This document shows, piece after piece, positions 48,035 to 56,670 of a stretch of 64,000 nt of DNA. The notes below the pieces were generated by a model. The model worked only from the letters and a program-made list of their open reading frames with translations. It was not told the origin of the DNA and ran no database searches. The translations under genes were made by a program, and so were the position numbers. Numbering within the stretch: position 1 is the stretch's first letter; each line of letters opens with the position of its first letter. The DNA comes from Dactylosporangium roseum. Its GTDB lineage: Bacteria; Actinomycetota; Actinomycetes; Mycobacteriales; Micromonosporaceae. The DNA lies in contig NZ_CP073721.1 of the NCBI RefSeq assembly GCF_025264685.1, positions 425,001 to 489,000 on the forward strand. Reading direction: 5' to 3'.

Positions 48035-48627
48035 ACCGCGTCCTGGACCTGGTAGGGGCGGCCGTCGCGGCCGTCGTGCTCGCGCCGGTGATCGCCGGCA
48101 CCGCGGTCTTCGTGCGGCTCACGATGGGCTCGCCGGTGCTGTTCCGCCAGGAGCGCGCCGGCCGGCACGGCGCGCCGTTCACGATGGTGAAGTTTCGTTC
48201 CATGACGGTGCACGACGATTCCGGCGGCCCCGACCCGCGCCACGACGGCGCGCGGCTGACCCCGGCGGGCCGCTTCCTGCGTGCCAGCAGCCTCGACGAG
48301 TTGCCCGCGCTGTGGAACGTGCTGCGCGGCGAGATGAGCCTCGTCGGACCCCGGCCGCTGCCGGTCGCCTACCTCGACCGGTACACACCCGACCAGCGCC
48401 GCCGGCACGACGTGCGGCCCGGCATCACCGGCCTGGCCCAGGTCCGCGGCCGCAACACGCTGAGCTGGGAACAGAAGTTCGCCTACGACCTCGAGTACGT
48501 CCAGCGCCGCGGTCTCGCGCTCGACCTGCGGATCCTGGCCGCGACCGCCGGCGCCGTCCTGCGCCGTGACGGGATCGCCGAGGCCGGCGTGGCGACCGCC
48601 CGCGAGTTCCAGGGCAGCGCGCGATGA
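48031..48627 (+). CDS. phosphoglycosyltransferase, PglC-like bacterial sugar transferase
   Basis: 198-aa monotopic membrane enzyme that moves a sugar-1-phosphate from UDP-sugar to undecaprenyl phosphate. It has only the reentrant hydrophobic N-terminal segment (about 3-25) and the catalytic core: FRQERAGRHGAPF, MVKFRSMTVHD, the Asp-Glu pair in SSLDELPALWNVL and SLVGPRPLPV. The lack of extra TM helices is typical of PglC rather than WcaJ, which is the type at 17.4 kb. It overlaps both neighbours (GTGA and ATGA). Confidence 0.9.
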   Translation: MNRVLDLVGAAVAAVVLAPVIAGTAVFVRLTMGSPVLFRQERAGRHGAPFTMVKFRSMTVHDDSGGPDPRHDGARLTPAGRFLRASSLDELPALWNVLRGEMSLVGPRPLPVAYLDRYTPDQRRRHDVRPGITGLAQVRGRNTLSWEQKFAYDLEYVQRRGLALDLRILAATAGAVLRRDGIAEAGVATAREFQGSAR

Positions 48628-49247
48628 GGAGCGGGCTCGTCATCGTCGGCTGCGGCGGCCACGGGCGGGAGCTGCTGATGATCGCCCGGGCCGCCGGAAT
48701 GCCGGTGCGCGGGTTCGTCGACGACAGCCCCAGCCAGCGCAACCTCGACCGGGTCGCGGCGCTCGGCGTGCCGTTCCTCGGCGCCACCGACCGGCTCACC
48801 GACGAGCGCCCGTCGATCGGCTACGCCATCGGCATCGGCGACCCGCGCGTGCGGGCGGCGGTCGACGAACGGCTGCGCGCGCACGGGATGCCGGCCGCGA
48901 CGCTGATCCACCCGGCCGCCACCGTCGGCTCCGACGCGGTGATCGACGAGGGCTTCGTGGCGTTCGCCGGCGCCCGGGTCACCACCGGCGTCCGCGTGGG
49001 CCGGCACGTCCATCTCAATCAGAACTGCACCGTCGGCCACGACGCCGAACTCGGCGACTTCGTGCAGGTGAACCCGCTCGCGGCGATCTCCGGCGACTGC
49101 CACGTCGGTCCCGAGGCGCTCATCGGCACCACCGCCTGTGTGCTCCAGGGACTGCGGGTCGGCGCGGGCGCGACGGTCGGCGCCGGCGCCTGCGTGACCC
49201 GCGACGTGGCGCCGAAGACCACGGTGAAGGGAGTGCCCGCGCGATGA
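48624..49247 (+). CDS. sugar O/N-acetyltransferase, PglD/NeuD-like
   Basis: 207-aa acetyl-CoA-dependent enzyme of the NeuD/PglD group. The N-terminal Rossmann-like part binds the nucleotide (LVIVGCGGHGRELLMIA). The C-terminal part is a left-handed beta-helix of hexapeptide repeats (VGSDAVIDEGF, VGRHVHLNQNCTVGHDAELGDF in segments, ending in TTVKGVPAR). PglD acetylates the 4-amino sugar made by PglE, giving UDP-diNAc-bacillosamine. The aminotransferase-PglC-PglD order with overlapping ends supports that call; the substrate itself is not proven. Confidence 0.9.
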   Translation: MRSGLVIVGCGGHGRELLMIARAAGMPVRGFVDDSPSQRNLDRVAALGVPFLGATDRLTDERPSIGYAIGIGDPRVRAAVDERLRAHGMPAATLIHPAATVGSDAVIDEGFVAFAGARVTTGVRVGRHVHLNQNCTVGHDAELGDFVQVNPLAAISGDCHVGPEALIGTTACVLQGLRVGAGATVGAGACVTRDVAPKTTVKGVPAR

Positions 49248-50383
49248 GGGTGGCCATGGTCATCAAGACGGACGAGGGCGGCCGATGGACCCTGCCGCAC
49301 CTCGACGCGCTGCGCGAACGCGGTCACGAGGTGGTGGCGGTCCTCCCGCCCGGCAACGAGGGCCGGCTGCGCAAGGCGCTGCACGACCGGGGCGTCGAGG
49401 TGGTCCAGTCGGCGTTCGACTTCCGGTTCCGGCCCCGGCCGTCGACCCTGCGTGGGCTGGCCGGCCTGCGCCGGCAGCTCCGCTCGATCGACCCCGACGT
49501 GCTGCACTACCACCTGTACGCCTCGGCGCTCGCCTGCCGCTTCGCCGGTCTCGGCTGGCGGGTGCCGAAGGTGCACATGGTCGCCGGGCCGCTGTTCCTG
49601 GAGTCGCCGCTGATCCGGGCGGTCGAGCGGGTCCTGTGCCGGCTCGACACCGTGGTGATCGGCGGTAGCGATCACACCGAGGCGCTGTACCGGCGGCTGA
49701 AGGCGCCGCGGACCACCGCGATCCCGTACGGCGTGGACGTCGAGCGGTTCAGCCCGCCGTCGCCGGCCTACCGGGCGGCCTGCCGGGCCGCGCTCGGCGT
49801 CGGCGAGGACACGTTCGTGGCCTGCATGGTCGCCTACGTCTACCCGCCGAAGCGGCTCACCCACCGGGGCCGCGGCATCAAGGGCCACGACGTGCTGCTG
49901 GAGGCCTGGCGGGAGTTCGAGCGCGACCGCCCGGACGCGAGACTGGTGCTGCTCGGCGGCGGCTTCGACACGGCCGGCGAGGAATACAAGCGGCGCCTCG
50001 AACTGCGCAAGACCGCGACCGTCGACTGGTACGACTCGGTGCTCGACGTCCGCGACTGCTACGCCGCCGCCGACGTGAGCGTCAGCCCGTCGCTGTCGGA
50101 GAACCACGGCGCGGCCCTGGAGGCCGGCGCGATGGGCGTACCGAGCATCGTCTCCGACGCGGGTGCCCTGCCGGAGACCGTCGACCCGTCGACCGGCTGG
50201 GTCGTGCCGCGCGACGACGTGGCCGCGCTGACCGCGGCACTGCGGGCGGCGTACGCCGAGTTCCGCGCCGGCACGCTCACCGCCAGAGCGGCCCGCAGCC
50301 GGCGCCGGACCGTCGCACGGTTCGCGCAGGGCCTGGCGGCCGCAGCGGTCGCCGACGTGCTGGAGCAGGCAGTCTTGCGATGA
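49244..50383 (+). CDS. family 4 glycosyltransferase
   Basis: 379-aa cytosolic GT-B enzyme that adds a sugar to the growing lipid-linked repeat. N-terminal MRVAMVIKTDEGGRWTLP, middle block TTAIPYGVDVERFSPPS, and the C-terminal donor site SENHGAALEAGAMGVPSIVSD with the E-x7-E pattern. An internal insert with VYPPKRLTHRGRGIKGHD follows the second Rossmann start. The donor sugar is not predictable. It overlaps pglD and the flippase gene by ATGA motifs. Confidence 0.9.
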   Translation: MRVAMVIKTDEGGRWTLPHLDALRERGHEVVAVLPPGNEGRLRKALHDRGVEVVQSAFDFRFRPRPSTLRGLAGLRRQLRSIDPDVLHYHLYASALACRFAGLGWRVPKVHMVAGPLFLESPLIRAVERVLCRLDTVVIGGSDHTEALYRRLKAPRTTAIPYGVDVERFSPPSPAYRAACRAALGVGEDTFVACMVAYVYPPKRLTHRGRGIKGHDVLLEAWREFERDRPDARLVLLGGGFDTAGEEYKRRLELRKTATVDWYDSVLDVRDCYAAADVSVSPSLSENHGAALEAGAMGVPSIVSDAGALPETVDPSTGWVVPRDDVAALTAALRAAYAEFRAGTLTARAARSRRRTVARFAQGLAAAAVADVLEQAVLR

Positions 50384-51639
50384 CCGCCATCAGGCACCGC
50401 GCACCGGTCACCGGGCCGTCGTTCGTCGGAAACGTCGGCTGGGCCGTGTTCGGCAACGCGACCTACGCGCTGTCCCAGTGGCTCGTCCTCGTGGTCGTCG
50501 CGCGCCTCGGCACCCCGTCCATGGTCGGCGAATACGCCCTCGGCCTCGCCGTCGGCGCCCCGGTCGTCCTGCTGGCCAACCTGTCCCTGCGGACCGTGCT
50601 GGTCACCGATCCGCACGGCGAGCACCCGTTCCGCCGCTACCTGTGGGTGCGGCTGGCCGCCATGGCCGCCGCGCTCGCCGCGATCGGCGCCGTCGTCGCG
50701 CTCTTCGATCTGCCGCCCGCGGTGGTCCTGCTCGTCGGCGCCGCCAAGGCCTTCGACGGCGCCGGCGACATCTATCTCGGCCTGCTCCAGCGGCATCACG
50801 ACCAGCGCGGCGTCGCCCTGGCACAGCTCGCCAACGGCGGCCTCACCATCGCCTTCACCGCCGCACTGCTCGTCGGCACGAGCAGCGTCGCCTGGGCCGC
50901 GGCCGGCTCGGCCGGCGCGTCGCTCATCGTGTGGCTCCTGGTCAGCGCCCCGCTCGCCGGCCGCTTGCACAACCGCCCCGACCCGGCGGCACACACCCGG
51001 CGCCGCCACACCCACCGGGCCGCCGGCGGGGTGCCGGCCCTGCTGTGGACCGCGCTGCCGCTCGGCGTCGCCTCCGGCGTCACCTCGCTCACCGCCAACG
51101 TGCCCCGCTACGCCCTCCAGCACGAATCCGGCGCGGCGGACCTCGGCGCGTTCGCCGCCGCCGGCTATCTGGTCCTCACCGGCACCGTGCTGTGCTCCGC
51201 CGTCGCGCAGACCCTGCTGCCACGCCTCACCGAGCTGCGCGCCGCCGACGCCACCGCCCGCTTCCGCGCCCTGGTGCGCCAGTCCCTCATCGGCGTCGGC
51301 GTCGCCGGCGCCGTCGCCGTCTGGGCCGCCGGGCAGTTCGGCTCGACGGTGCTCACCACGGTCTACGGCCCGGAATACGCCGGACACGGGCCGACCCTCA
51401 CCGTGCTCACGCTGGCCACCGCGCTCGGTGCCGCCTGCTTCATGCTCGACGCGGCGCTCTCCGCGGTGCGCCGCTTCGCCGGCCAGCTCGCGGTCAACGC
51501 CGGTGTGCTCGCCGTCGCCGTGGTCGCCGCGCTGGTGCTGGTGCCCCGCTACGGCGTGGCCGGCGCGGCCTGGGCGACCGCCGTGGCCGCTGCCGTCCAC
51601 TGCGGACTGAAGTGGGAGGTGCTGCGGCGTGTCCGTTGA
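50380..51639 (+). CDS. Wzx-type polysaccharide flippase (MOP superfamily)
   Basis: 419-aa membrane protein with about 12 helices and little between them, typical of Wzx-type proteins that flip the undecaprenyl-linked repeat across the membrane. N-terminal GWAVFGNATYALSQWLVL is the family signature, and internal helices contain PRYALQHESGAADLGAFAAA (the conserved second-half motif). It overlaps the glycosyltransferase (ATGA) and the polymerase gene (11 bp). Confidence 0.87.
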   Translation: MTAIRHRAPVTGPSFVGNVGWAVFGNATYALSQWLVLVVVARLGTPSMVGEYALGLAVGAPVVLLANLSLRTVLVTDPHGEHPFRRYLWVRLAAMAAALAAIGAVVALFDLPPAVVLLVGAAKAFDGAGDIYLGLLQRHHDQRGVALAQLANGGLTIAFTAALLVGTSSVAWAAAGSAGASLIVWLLVSAPLAGRLHNRPDPAAHTRRRHTHRAAGGVPALLWTALPLGVASGVTSLTANVPRYALQHESGAADLGAFAAAGYLVLTGTVLCSAVAQTLLPRLTELRAADATARFRALVRQSLIGVGVAGAVAVWAAGQFGSTVLTTVYGPEYAGHGPTLTVLTLATALGAACFMLDAALSAVRRFAGQLAVNAGVLAVAVVAALVLVPRYGVAGAAWATAVAAAVHCGLKWEVLRRVR

Positions 51640-52819
51640 CCCCTGGTACGCGGTGGCGCTGGCCGGGCTGACCGTGCCGGTGCTTTTGCTCGTCAGGGGC
51701 CGCCGCGATCTGCTCGCCTACCTGGCGGCCTACTTCTTCGTGTTCGGCTTCGGGCCGGTCGTGAGCTACCTGCTCGGCGGTGCCATCTACTTCGGCACCA
51801 ACACGATGCTCATCGGCCGGGCGAGCCTCGGGCTGCTGCTCGCGTTCGCCGGCGTGCTCGCCGCCGGCCTGCTGGTCCGCCAGCGCACCGACCTGTCGGA
51901 TCCCGCCGAGGACGCCGCGGAGCACCATTTTCCGCTGGTACCGGTGGTGCTCGTGGCCCTGTCGCTCTACGCGGCCGTGGTGCTCGTCCTCGGCGGCAGC
52001 GGCTTCCTCGTCGGCACCAAGCTCGACCGCATCGGCGTCGCCGGCCCCGGCCACTACGACTACCTGCTGCTCGAGATGCTGGCGTGCAGCCTGTACTTCA
52101 TGGCCGCCCACACCAGCGTGGGCCGCTTCGCGTACCGGCTGAACCTCGTCGTCTACGTCGTCTACTGCGTCTCGACCGGCGAACGCGACTTCGTGTTCGT
52201 GCTGTTCGCGCTGATCCTGCACCGGGAGCTGGTGTCCGGCCGCGGCTTCGCCCGGCCGGTCGTCTGGGGCCTGGCGCTCCTGCTCGGCGCGACCGCCCTG
52301 TTCAGCCTGCGCGGCGGCGGCCCGGCCGACGCCGGCCAGGTGCTCAACCAGGGCTCGGTGCTCTTCGTCGACACCTGGGTGATGGCCCACGTGCCGTCCG
52401 TCGACCCGTACGCGCACGGTGCCACCTACCTCGACGCGCTGGTCAACCTGGTGCCGGGCCACGCGCAGGTGCCGCTGTCGCAGTGGCTCGTCGACCGGTA
52501 CGCCCCCGGCAGCGACTCCGGCTACGGCTTCTCGCTCACCGGCGAGGCGTACCTCAACTTCGGCCTCGCCGGCATCCCGGTCCTCTTCGCCGGGCTCACG
52601 CTGGTGCACCGCCTGCTGGTCAACCGGATCGACCGGGCGCCCGTCCACGCCTACGCCAGCCTGCTGTTCACGATCGCGTGGATGTACGGCTTCCGCGGTG
52701 AGAGCGCGTCGATGCTCAAGACCTGCGTCTACGGTCTCGTCTTCTACGGCCTGATCCGCCTGGTCTCGGTCTCCGTCAAGGACCGCGCGCCCGAGGAGGT
52801 GCTCCGGCCGTGCGCCTAG
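51629..52819 (+). CDS. O-antigen/oligosaccharide repeat polymerase (Wzy-like)
   Basis: 396-aa integral membrane protein with about 10-11 hydrophobic segments and a large extracytoplasmic loop (about 225-300) containing GHAQVPLSQWLVDRY and GYGFSLTGEAYLNFGLAG. Such loops hold the catalytic Arg residues of Wzy-type polymerases, which join exported repeats. Sequence conservation in this family is low, so the call depends on topology, the SLTGEAYLNFG block and the position right after the flippase. GTG start. It overlaps both neighbours (11 and 10 bp). Confidence 0.82.
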   Translation: MSVDPWYAVALAGLTVPVLLLVRGRRDLLAYLAAYFFVFGFGPVVSYLLGGAIYFGTNTMLIGRASLGLLLAFAGVLAAGLLVRQRTDLSDPAEDAAEHHFPLVPVVLVALSLYAAVVLVLGGSGFLVGTKLDRIGVAGPGHYDYLLLEMLACSLYFMAAHTSVGRFAYRLNLVVYVVYCVSTGERDFVFVLFALILHRELVSGRGFARPVVWGLALLLGATALFSLRGGGPADAGQVLNQGSVLFVDTWVMAHVPSVDPYAHGATYLDALVNLVPGHAQVPLSQWLVDRYAPGSDSGYGFSLTGEAYLNFGLAGIPVLFAGLTLVHRLLVNRIDRAPVHAYASLLFTIAWMYGFRGESASMLKTCVYGLVFYGLIRLVSVSVKDRAPEEVLRPCA

Positions 52820-54021
52820 TCGTCACCTCCGAACAGCGGTTCCTGCGCTCGCCTGACGGACGGGTCTGGACCACCACCGGGGCCGCCAACGACTTCTGGC
52901 AGCGGTACCGCACCGTCTTCGACGAGGTGCTCGTAGTCGCCCGGGTGGACGAGCGGCCGGGGCGGCCCGCGGAGGCGCGGCGCGTCGACGGCGCGGGGGT
53001 CGCGGTGCACGCCGTGCCGCACTACGTGGGACCGCTGCACTACCTGCGCCGGCTGCGACGCGTGCGGGCGGCCCTGCGCACCTGCCTCGCGCCCGGCGAC
53101 GCCGTCCTGCTGCGGGTGCCGTCGGCACTCGGCTCCCTGCTGCACCGGCGGCTGCGCCGGGGCCGGCGCCCCTTCGGGCTGGAGGTCGTCGGCGACCCCT
53201 TCGACGTGTTCGCCCCGGGTGCCATGCACCACCCGCTGCGGGCGCCGCTGCGCCGCTGGTTCACCGCCCGGCTGCGGGCCCAGTGCCGCGGCGCGTCCGC
53301 CGTCGCCTACGTCACCGAGCGGGCCTTGCAGGCGCGCTATCCGGCCGCCCACGGCGCGGTCACCGCCGCCTACTCCAGCATCCAGCTCGACCCGGCCGCG
53401 TTCGCCGGCCGGCCACGGCCGCTCGGCCCGCCCAAGGTCGCCGTCCGGCTGGTCTCCGTCGGCTCGCTCGAACAGCCGTACAAGGGCATCGACACGCTCA
53501 TCGAGGCACTGCCGATGCTCGTCCGGGCCGGGCTGGAGGCGCACCTGGTGCACCTCGGCGACGGGCGGTGCCGGGCCGACCTGGAGCGGCTGGTCCGCGA
53601 ACGGCGGCTCGGCGGCCGGGTCGCCTTCGCCGGCGCCGTCCCGCCCGGTGCGCCCGTGCGGCGGTTCCTCGACGACGCCGACCTGTTCGTGCTGCCGTCG
53701 CGGACCGAAGGGCTGCCCCGCGCGCTGATCGAGGCGATGGCCCGCGGGCTGCCGGCGATCGGCACCCGGGTCGGCGGCATCCCCGAACTGCTCTCCGGCG
53801 CGCACCTCGTGCCGCCCGGCGACCCCGTCGCGCTCGCCTACGCCATCACCGCACTGGTCGCCGACCCGCAGGCGATGGCGGCCGCGTCGGCGCGCAACCT
53901 CGCCCGCGCCGGCAACTACGCCGCCGACACCCTCGCCCGGCGGCGCACCGCCTTCTACCGCGCGCTGCGAGTGCTCACCGCCCCGGACCGAGTCGAGGAG
54001 GTGGTCGGCGGTGCCGACTAG
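52810..54021 (+). CDS. family 4 glycosyltransferase
   Basis: 403-aa GT-B enzyme. The acceptor half begins MRLVVTSEQRFLRSPDGR and contains GLEVVGDPFDVFAPG, a pattern of exopolysaccharide-locus GT4 enzymes; the donor half has LVSVGSLEQPYKGIDTLIEAL, VHLGDGRCRADLERLV and PSRTEGLPRALIEAMARGLP with the donor-binding E-x7-E. It starts at GTG 52810 inside the end of the polymerase gene and ends 11 bp inside the DUF4012 gene. Donor and acceptor unknown. Confidence 0.9.
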   Translation: MRLVVTSEQRFLRSPDGRVWTTTGAANDFWQRYRTVFDEVLVVARVDERPGRPAEARRVDGAGVAVHAVPHYVGPLHYLRRLRRVRAALRTCLAPGDAVLLRVPSALGSLLHRRLRRGRRPFGLEVVGDPFDVFAPGAMHHPLRAPLRRWFTARLRAQCRGASAVAYVTERALQARYPAAHGAVTAAYSSIQLDPAAFAGRPRPLGPPKVAVRLVSVGSLEQPYKGIDTLIEALPMLVRAGLEAHLVHLGDGRCRADLERLVRERRLGGRVAFAGAVPPGAPVRRFLDDADLFVLPSRTEGLPRALIEAMARGLPAIGTRVGGIPELLSGAHLVPPGDPVALAYAITALVADPQAMAAASARNLARAGNYAADTLARRRTAFYRALRVLTAPDRVEEVVGGAD

Positions 54022-55777
54022 ACGGAAAGCCGCTGTGGCAGCCGTCGTGCTGGTGCTGGTCGTCGCCGGTCTCGGGCTGCGGCTGCTGACCGTGGCCTCG
54101 TCGGCGACCGGGCACCTCCAGCGCGCCGCGACGCTCGTGGGGGACCTGGAGCGGACGCTGCGGGCCGGCGACCTCGACGGCGCTCGCCGTATCGCCGCCG
54201 ACCTGCGCCGCCAGACCGGCGAGGCGCGCGCCGACACCCACGGGCCGAGCTGGTGGCTGGCCAGCTCCCTGCCCGCCGCGGGGGACGACCTCACCGCGGT
54301 CGCGGCGGTCGCCGCCGCCGTGGACGCCCTCACCGACCGGGTGCTGCCCCCGCTGCTCGACGCCGCCGACGGGATGGCCGCCGCGGTCGGGCGGGGCTCC
54401 GGCGGCGACGGCGGTGCCGAGGCGTTGCGGCGCATCCGGTCCGCCGCACCCCGGATCGCCGAGGCCGCCACCGTGGCCCGCAACGAGCGGGCCCGCCTCG
54501 CCGGGCTCGACCGCGGCGGGCTCGACCCGCGGGTGCGGACCGCCGTCGAACAGGTCCTGTCCGGGCTCGACCGGGTCGTGCCGGTGCTCGAACCGGTCGC
54601 GCGCGCGACGGCGCTGCTGCCCGGGCTGCTCGGCGTCGACGGGCCGCGGACCTACCTGGTGCTGTTCCAGAACCTCGCGGAGGTCCGCGCGACCGGCGGG
54701 ATGCCGGGCGCGTTCGTCGTGCTGCGGGCCGACCGCGGGACGATCGGCATCGTCGAGCAGGGCACGGCGGCGGCGACGCTGGGCACGTTCCCCGCCCCGG
54801 TGCTGCCGCTCGACCCCGACCAGGAGGAACTGCACACCGACCGGCTCGGGCGCTTCCCGGCCGACGTGAACCTCACGCCCGACTTCCCGACCGCGGCCAT
54901 CCTGGCCCGCGAGATGTACCGGGTGCGGTCCGGCCGGACGGTCGACGGGGTGCTGGCCACCGATCCGGTCGCGCTGTCGTACCTGCTGCGTGCCACCGGC
55001 CCGGTGCCGGTCCCGTCCGGGCCGCCGCTCACCGCCGAGAACGCCGTCAAGCGGTTGCTTTCCGAGGTGTACCTGACGATCGCCGCCGAGCCGGCCCAGG
55101 ACGCCTACTTCGCGGGCGCCGCGCGGGCCGTCTTCGACCGCCTGATGTCCACCGCGGGCGCCGACCCCGACCTGTTCCGCGCCCTGTCGCAGGCCGCCGC
55201 CGAACGGCGACTGCTCGCCTGGAGCGCTCACCCCGAGGAGCAGCGGGCGATCGCCGGCACCGTGTTCGCGGGGACGCTGCCGGAGGACGACGGCGACCGG
55301 CCGACCGTGGGCGTGTTCCTCAACGACGGCACGGGCGCGAAGCTCGGCTACTACCTGACCCGCGCCGTCGAGCTGACCGTCGGACCCTGCCTGGAGGACG
55401 GGACCCGGCAACTGGGCCTGACCGTGACGCTGGGCTCGAACGCGCCCCGGACCGGGCTGCCGCGCAGTGTGCTCGGCCTCGGGCTGGCCGGGGAGTACAC
55501 GGTCCGCACCAACGTGATGGTGTACGCGCCGACCGGTGGGATGCCGGTGGCCGCGGTACAGGACGGCAAGGCGGTCGAGTTCGGCACCGGGATGGACAAG
55601 GGGCGCGCGGTCGCGGTCATCCCCGTCGACCTGGCGCCGGGCGCGCGTAGCACGGTCAAACTGGCCCTGATCACCGGTGCCGTGCGAAACGGCGCGCTGA
55701 CCCCACGCCTGATCACCACGCCCGGTGTCGCGCCGTGGGCGTCGCAGGTGCGGTCCGGTGCGGCGTGTCCGAAGTGA
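54011..55777 (+). CDS. DUF4012-domain membrane-anchored protein
   Basis: 588-aa protein: basic start, one TM helix (about 8-27), a helical segment (about 30-190), and the DUF4012 domain (about 200-580) with the family block TYLVLFQNLAEVRATGGMPG and a later DFPTAAILAREMYRVRSG. The domain lies outside the membrane. No activity is established for DUF4012, but it is found in actinobacterial and Chloroflexi polysaccharide loci. As the last gene of the eight-gene chain next to a polymerase, a role in assembly or attachment of the polymer is likely. GTG start, 11-bp overlap with the GT4 gene. Confidence 0.85.
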   Translation: MPTRRKAAVAAVVLVLVVAGLGLRLLTVASSATGHLQRAATLVGDLERTLRAGDLDGARRIAADLRRQTGEARADTHGPSWWLASSLPAAGDDLTAVAAVAAAVDALTDRVLPPLLDAADGMAAAVGRGSGGDGGAEALRRIRSAAPRIAEAATVARNERARLAGLDRGGLDPRVRTAVEQVLSGLDRVVPVLEPVARATALLPGLLGVDGPRTYLVLFQNLAEVRATGGMPGAFVVLRADRGTIGIVEQGTAAATLGTFPAPVLPLDPDQEELHTDRLGRFPADVNLTPDFPTAAILAREMYRVRSGRTVDGVLATDPVALSYLLRATGPVPVPSGPPLTAENAVKRLLSEVYLTIAAEPAQDAYFAGAARAVFDRLMSTAGADPDLFRALSQAAAERRLLAWSAHPEEQRAIAGTVFAGTLPEDDGDRPTVGVFLNDGTGAKLGYYLTRAVELTVGPCLEDGTRQLGLTVTLGSNAPRTGLPRSVLGLGLAGEYTVRTNVMVYAPTGGMPVAAVQDGKAVEFGTGMDKGRAVAVIPVDLAPGARSTVKLALITGAVRNGALTPRLITTPGVAPWASQVRSGAACPK

Positions 55778-55784
55778 AGGCTTC

Positions 55785-55799
55785 TCGGACTTAGTCCGA
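55785..55799. promoter_or_regulatory. palindrome TCGGACTtAGTCCGA after the operon
   Basis: A perfect 7-bp inverted repeat with a 1-bp centre lies 7 nt after the DUF4012 stop and 66 bp before the secreted protein gene. It is too short for a strong terminator; an operator for the next gene is possible. TAACGT at 55828 may be its -10 element, without a clear -35. Confidence 0.35.
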
Positions 55800-55865
55800 A
55801 TCACCCATATCGAGTGGATTTGCGGTCTAACGTGAAACCCGGGGAGACGAGAGGGAGAGCCAGCA

Positions 55866-56600
55866 ATGCGAGCTCGAACAGCATCCGCACTGACCTCGGT
55901 CGCCGGCGCCGTCATCGCGGCGGCCGTGCTCGGCGCACCGACCATCGCACAGGCCGCACCTGAGCACCACGGACAGGCCGGAGCTCAGGCGGCAGCCTAC
56001 CCGGCGCCGGAACCGGCGGTCCGGGTCAGTTCGGCCTCGATCAGCACCGGCGGCACGGTTCGTGTCACCGGGCGCAGCTTCAGCCCCGGCGAGCCGATCG
56101 CCATCAGCGTGTCGTACCGCATCACCCCGAACTCGGGCACCTACAACAACCCGTGGGGCGTGAGCATCAAGGGCGACCGGCGGGCCGACGCCGACGGCGC
56201 CTTCGCCGCGAAGGTACGGCTGAGCGTGCCCGGCTACGCGCGGATCAAGGTCACCGGCAAGAAGTCGCACAAGTCGGCGGCCGTCACCGTGCGTGTCCTC
56301 GCCTGGCGCAGCGACGTGTTCGGCGGCGACGACTTCTTCGCGGGCACGCCGCTCGGCGGGCCGGTCCGCTGGGACGACCGCGGCGACGACCGGAGCGACA
56401 CCGGCGCCGGTCGCGTCTTCGGCCCGCACAGCGGCGGGTGGAGCCCGTTCCGCCTGTCCGGCAACGAGACCACGGTCGCGGGCGCGACCGTGCGCACCGA
56501 GGAGCGCAAGACCTACGGCGGTGACGTGGTGGCCGGCCTGCTCGGCCTGGCCGCGCTCATCGGCAGCGGCTTCGTGACGCGTCGCCGCCGCGCATCGTAA
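55866..56600 (+). CDS. secreted protein with C-terminal membrane tail
   Basis: 244-aa exported protein: signal peptide 1-30 (AAAVLGAPTIAQA), a beta-rich domain (about 50-155) with VRVSSASISTGGTVRVTGRSF and ISVSYRIT, resembling an Ig/IPT-like surface domain, then a Gly/Asp-rich region and a C-terminal helix (about 218-236) followed by TRRRRAS. The end looks like a sortase signal without an LPxTG motif, so it probably stays in the membrane. GGGAG lies before the ATG. Its own promoter is likely because 88 bp separate it from the operon. No function assigned. Confidence 0.75.
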   Translation: MRARTASALTSVAGAVIAAAVLGAPTIAQAAPEHHGQAGAQAAAYPAPEPAVRVSSASISTGGTVRVTGRSFSPGEPIAISVSYRITPNSGTYNNPWGVSIKGDRRADADGAFAAKVRLSVPGYARIKVTGKKSHKSAAVTVRVLAWRSDVFGGDDFFAGTPLGGPVRWDDRGDDRSDTGAGRVFGPHSGGWSPFRLSGNETTVAGATVRTEERKTYGGDVVAGLLGLAALIGSGFVTRRRRAS

Positions 56601-56670
56601 CGTCCGCACCGCGTTCGACCCGCCGGATCAGCTCGCCGGCGGGTCGAGTGTTCGCACCCTTAGGATGATC

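Noticed and set aside
49019..50107. Minus-strand frame of 362 codons across the pglD/GT4 genes
   Set aside because: Shadow of the coupled plus-strand genes; no ribosome-binding site or family motif.
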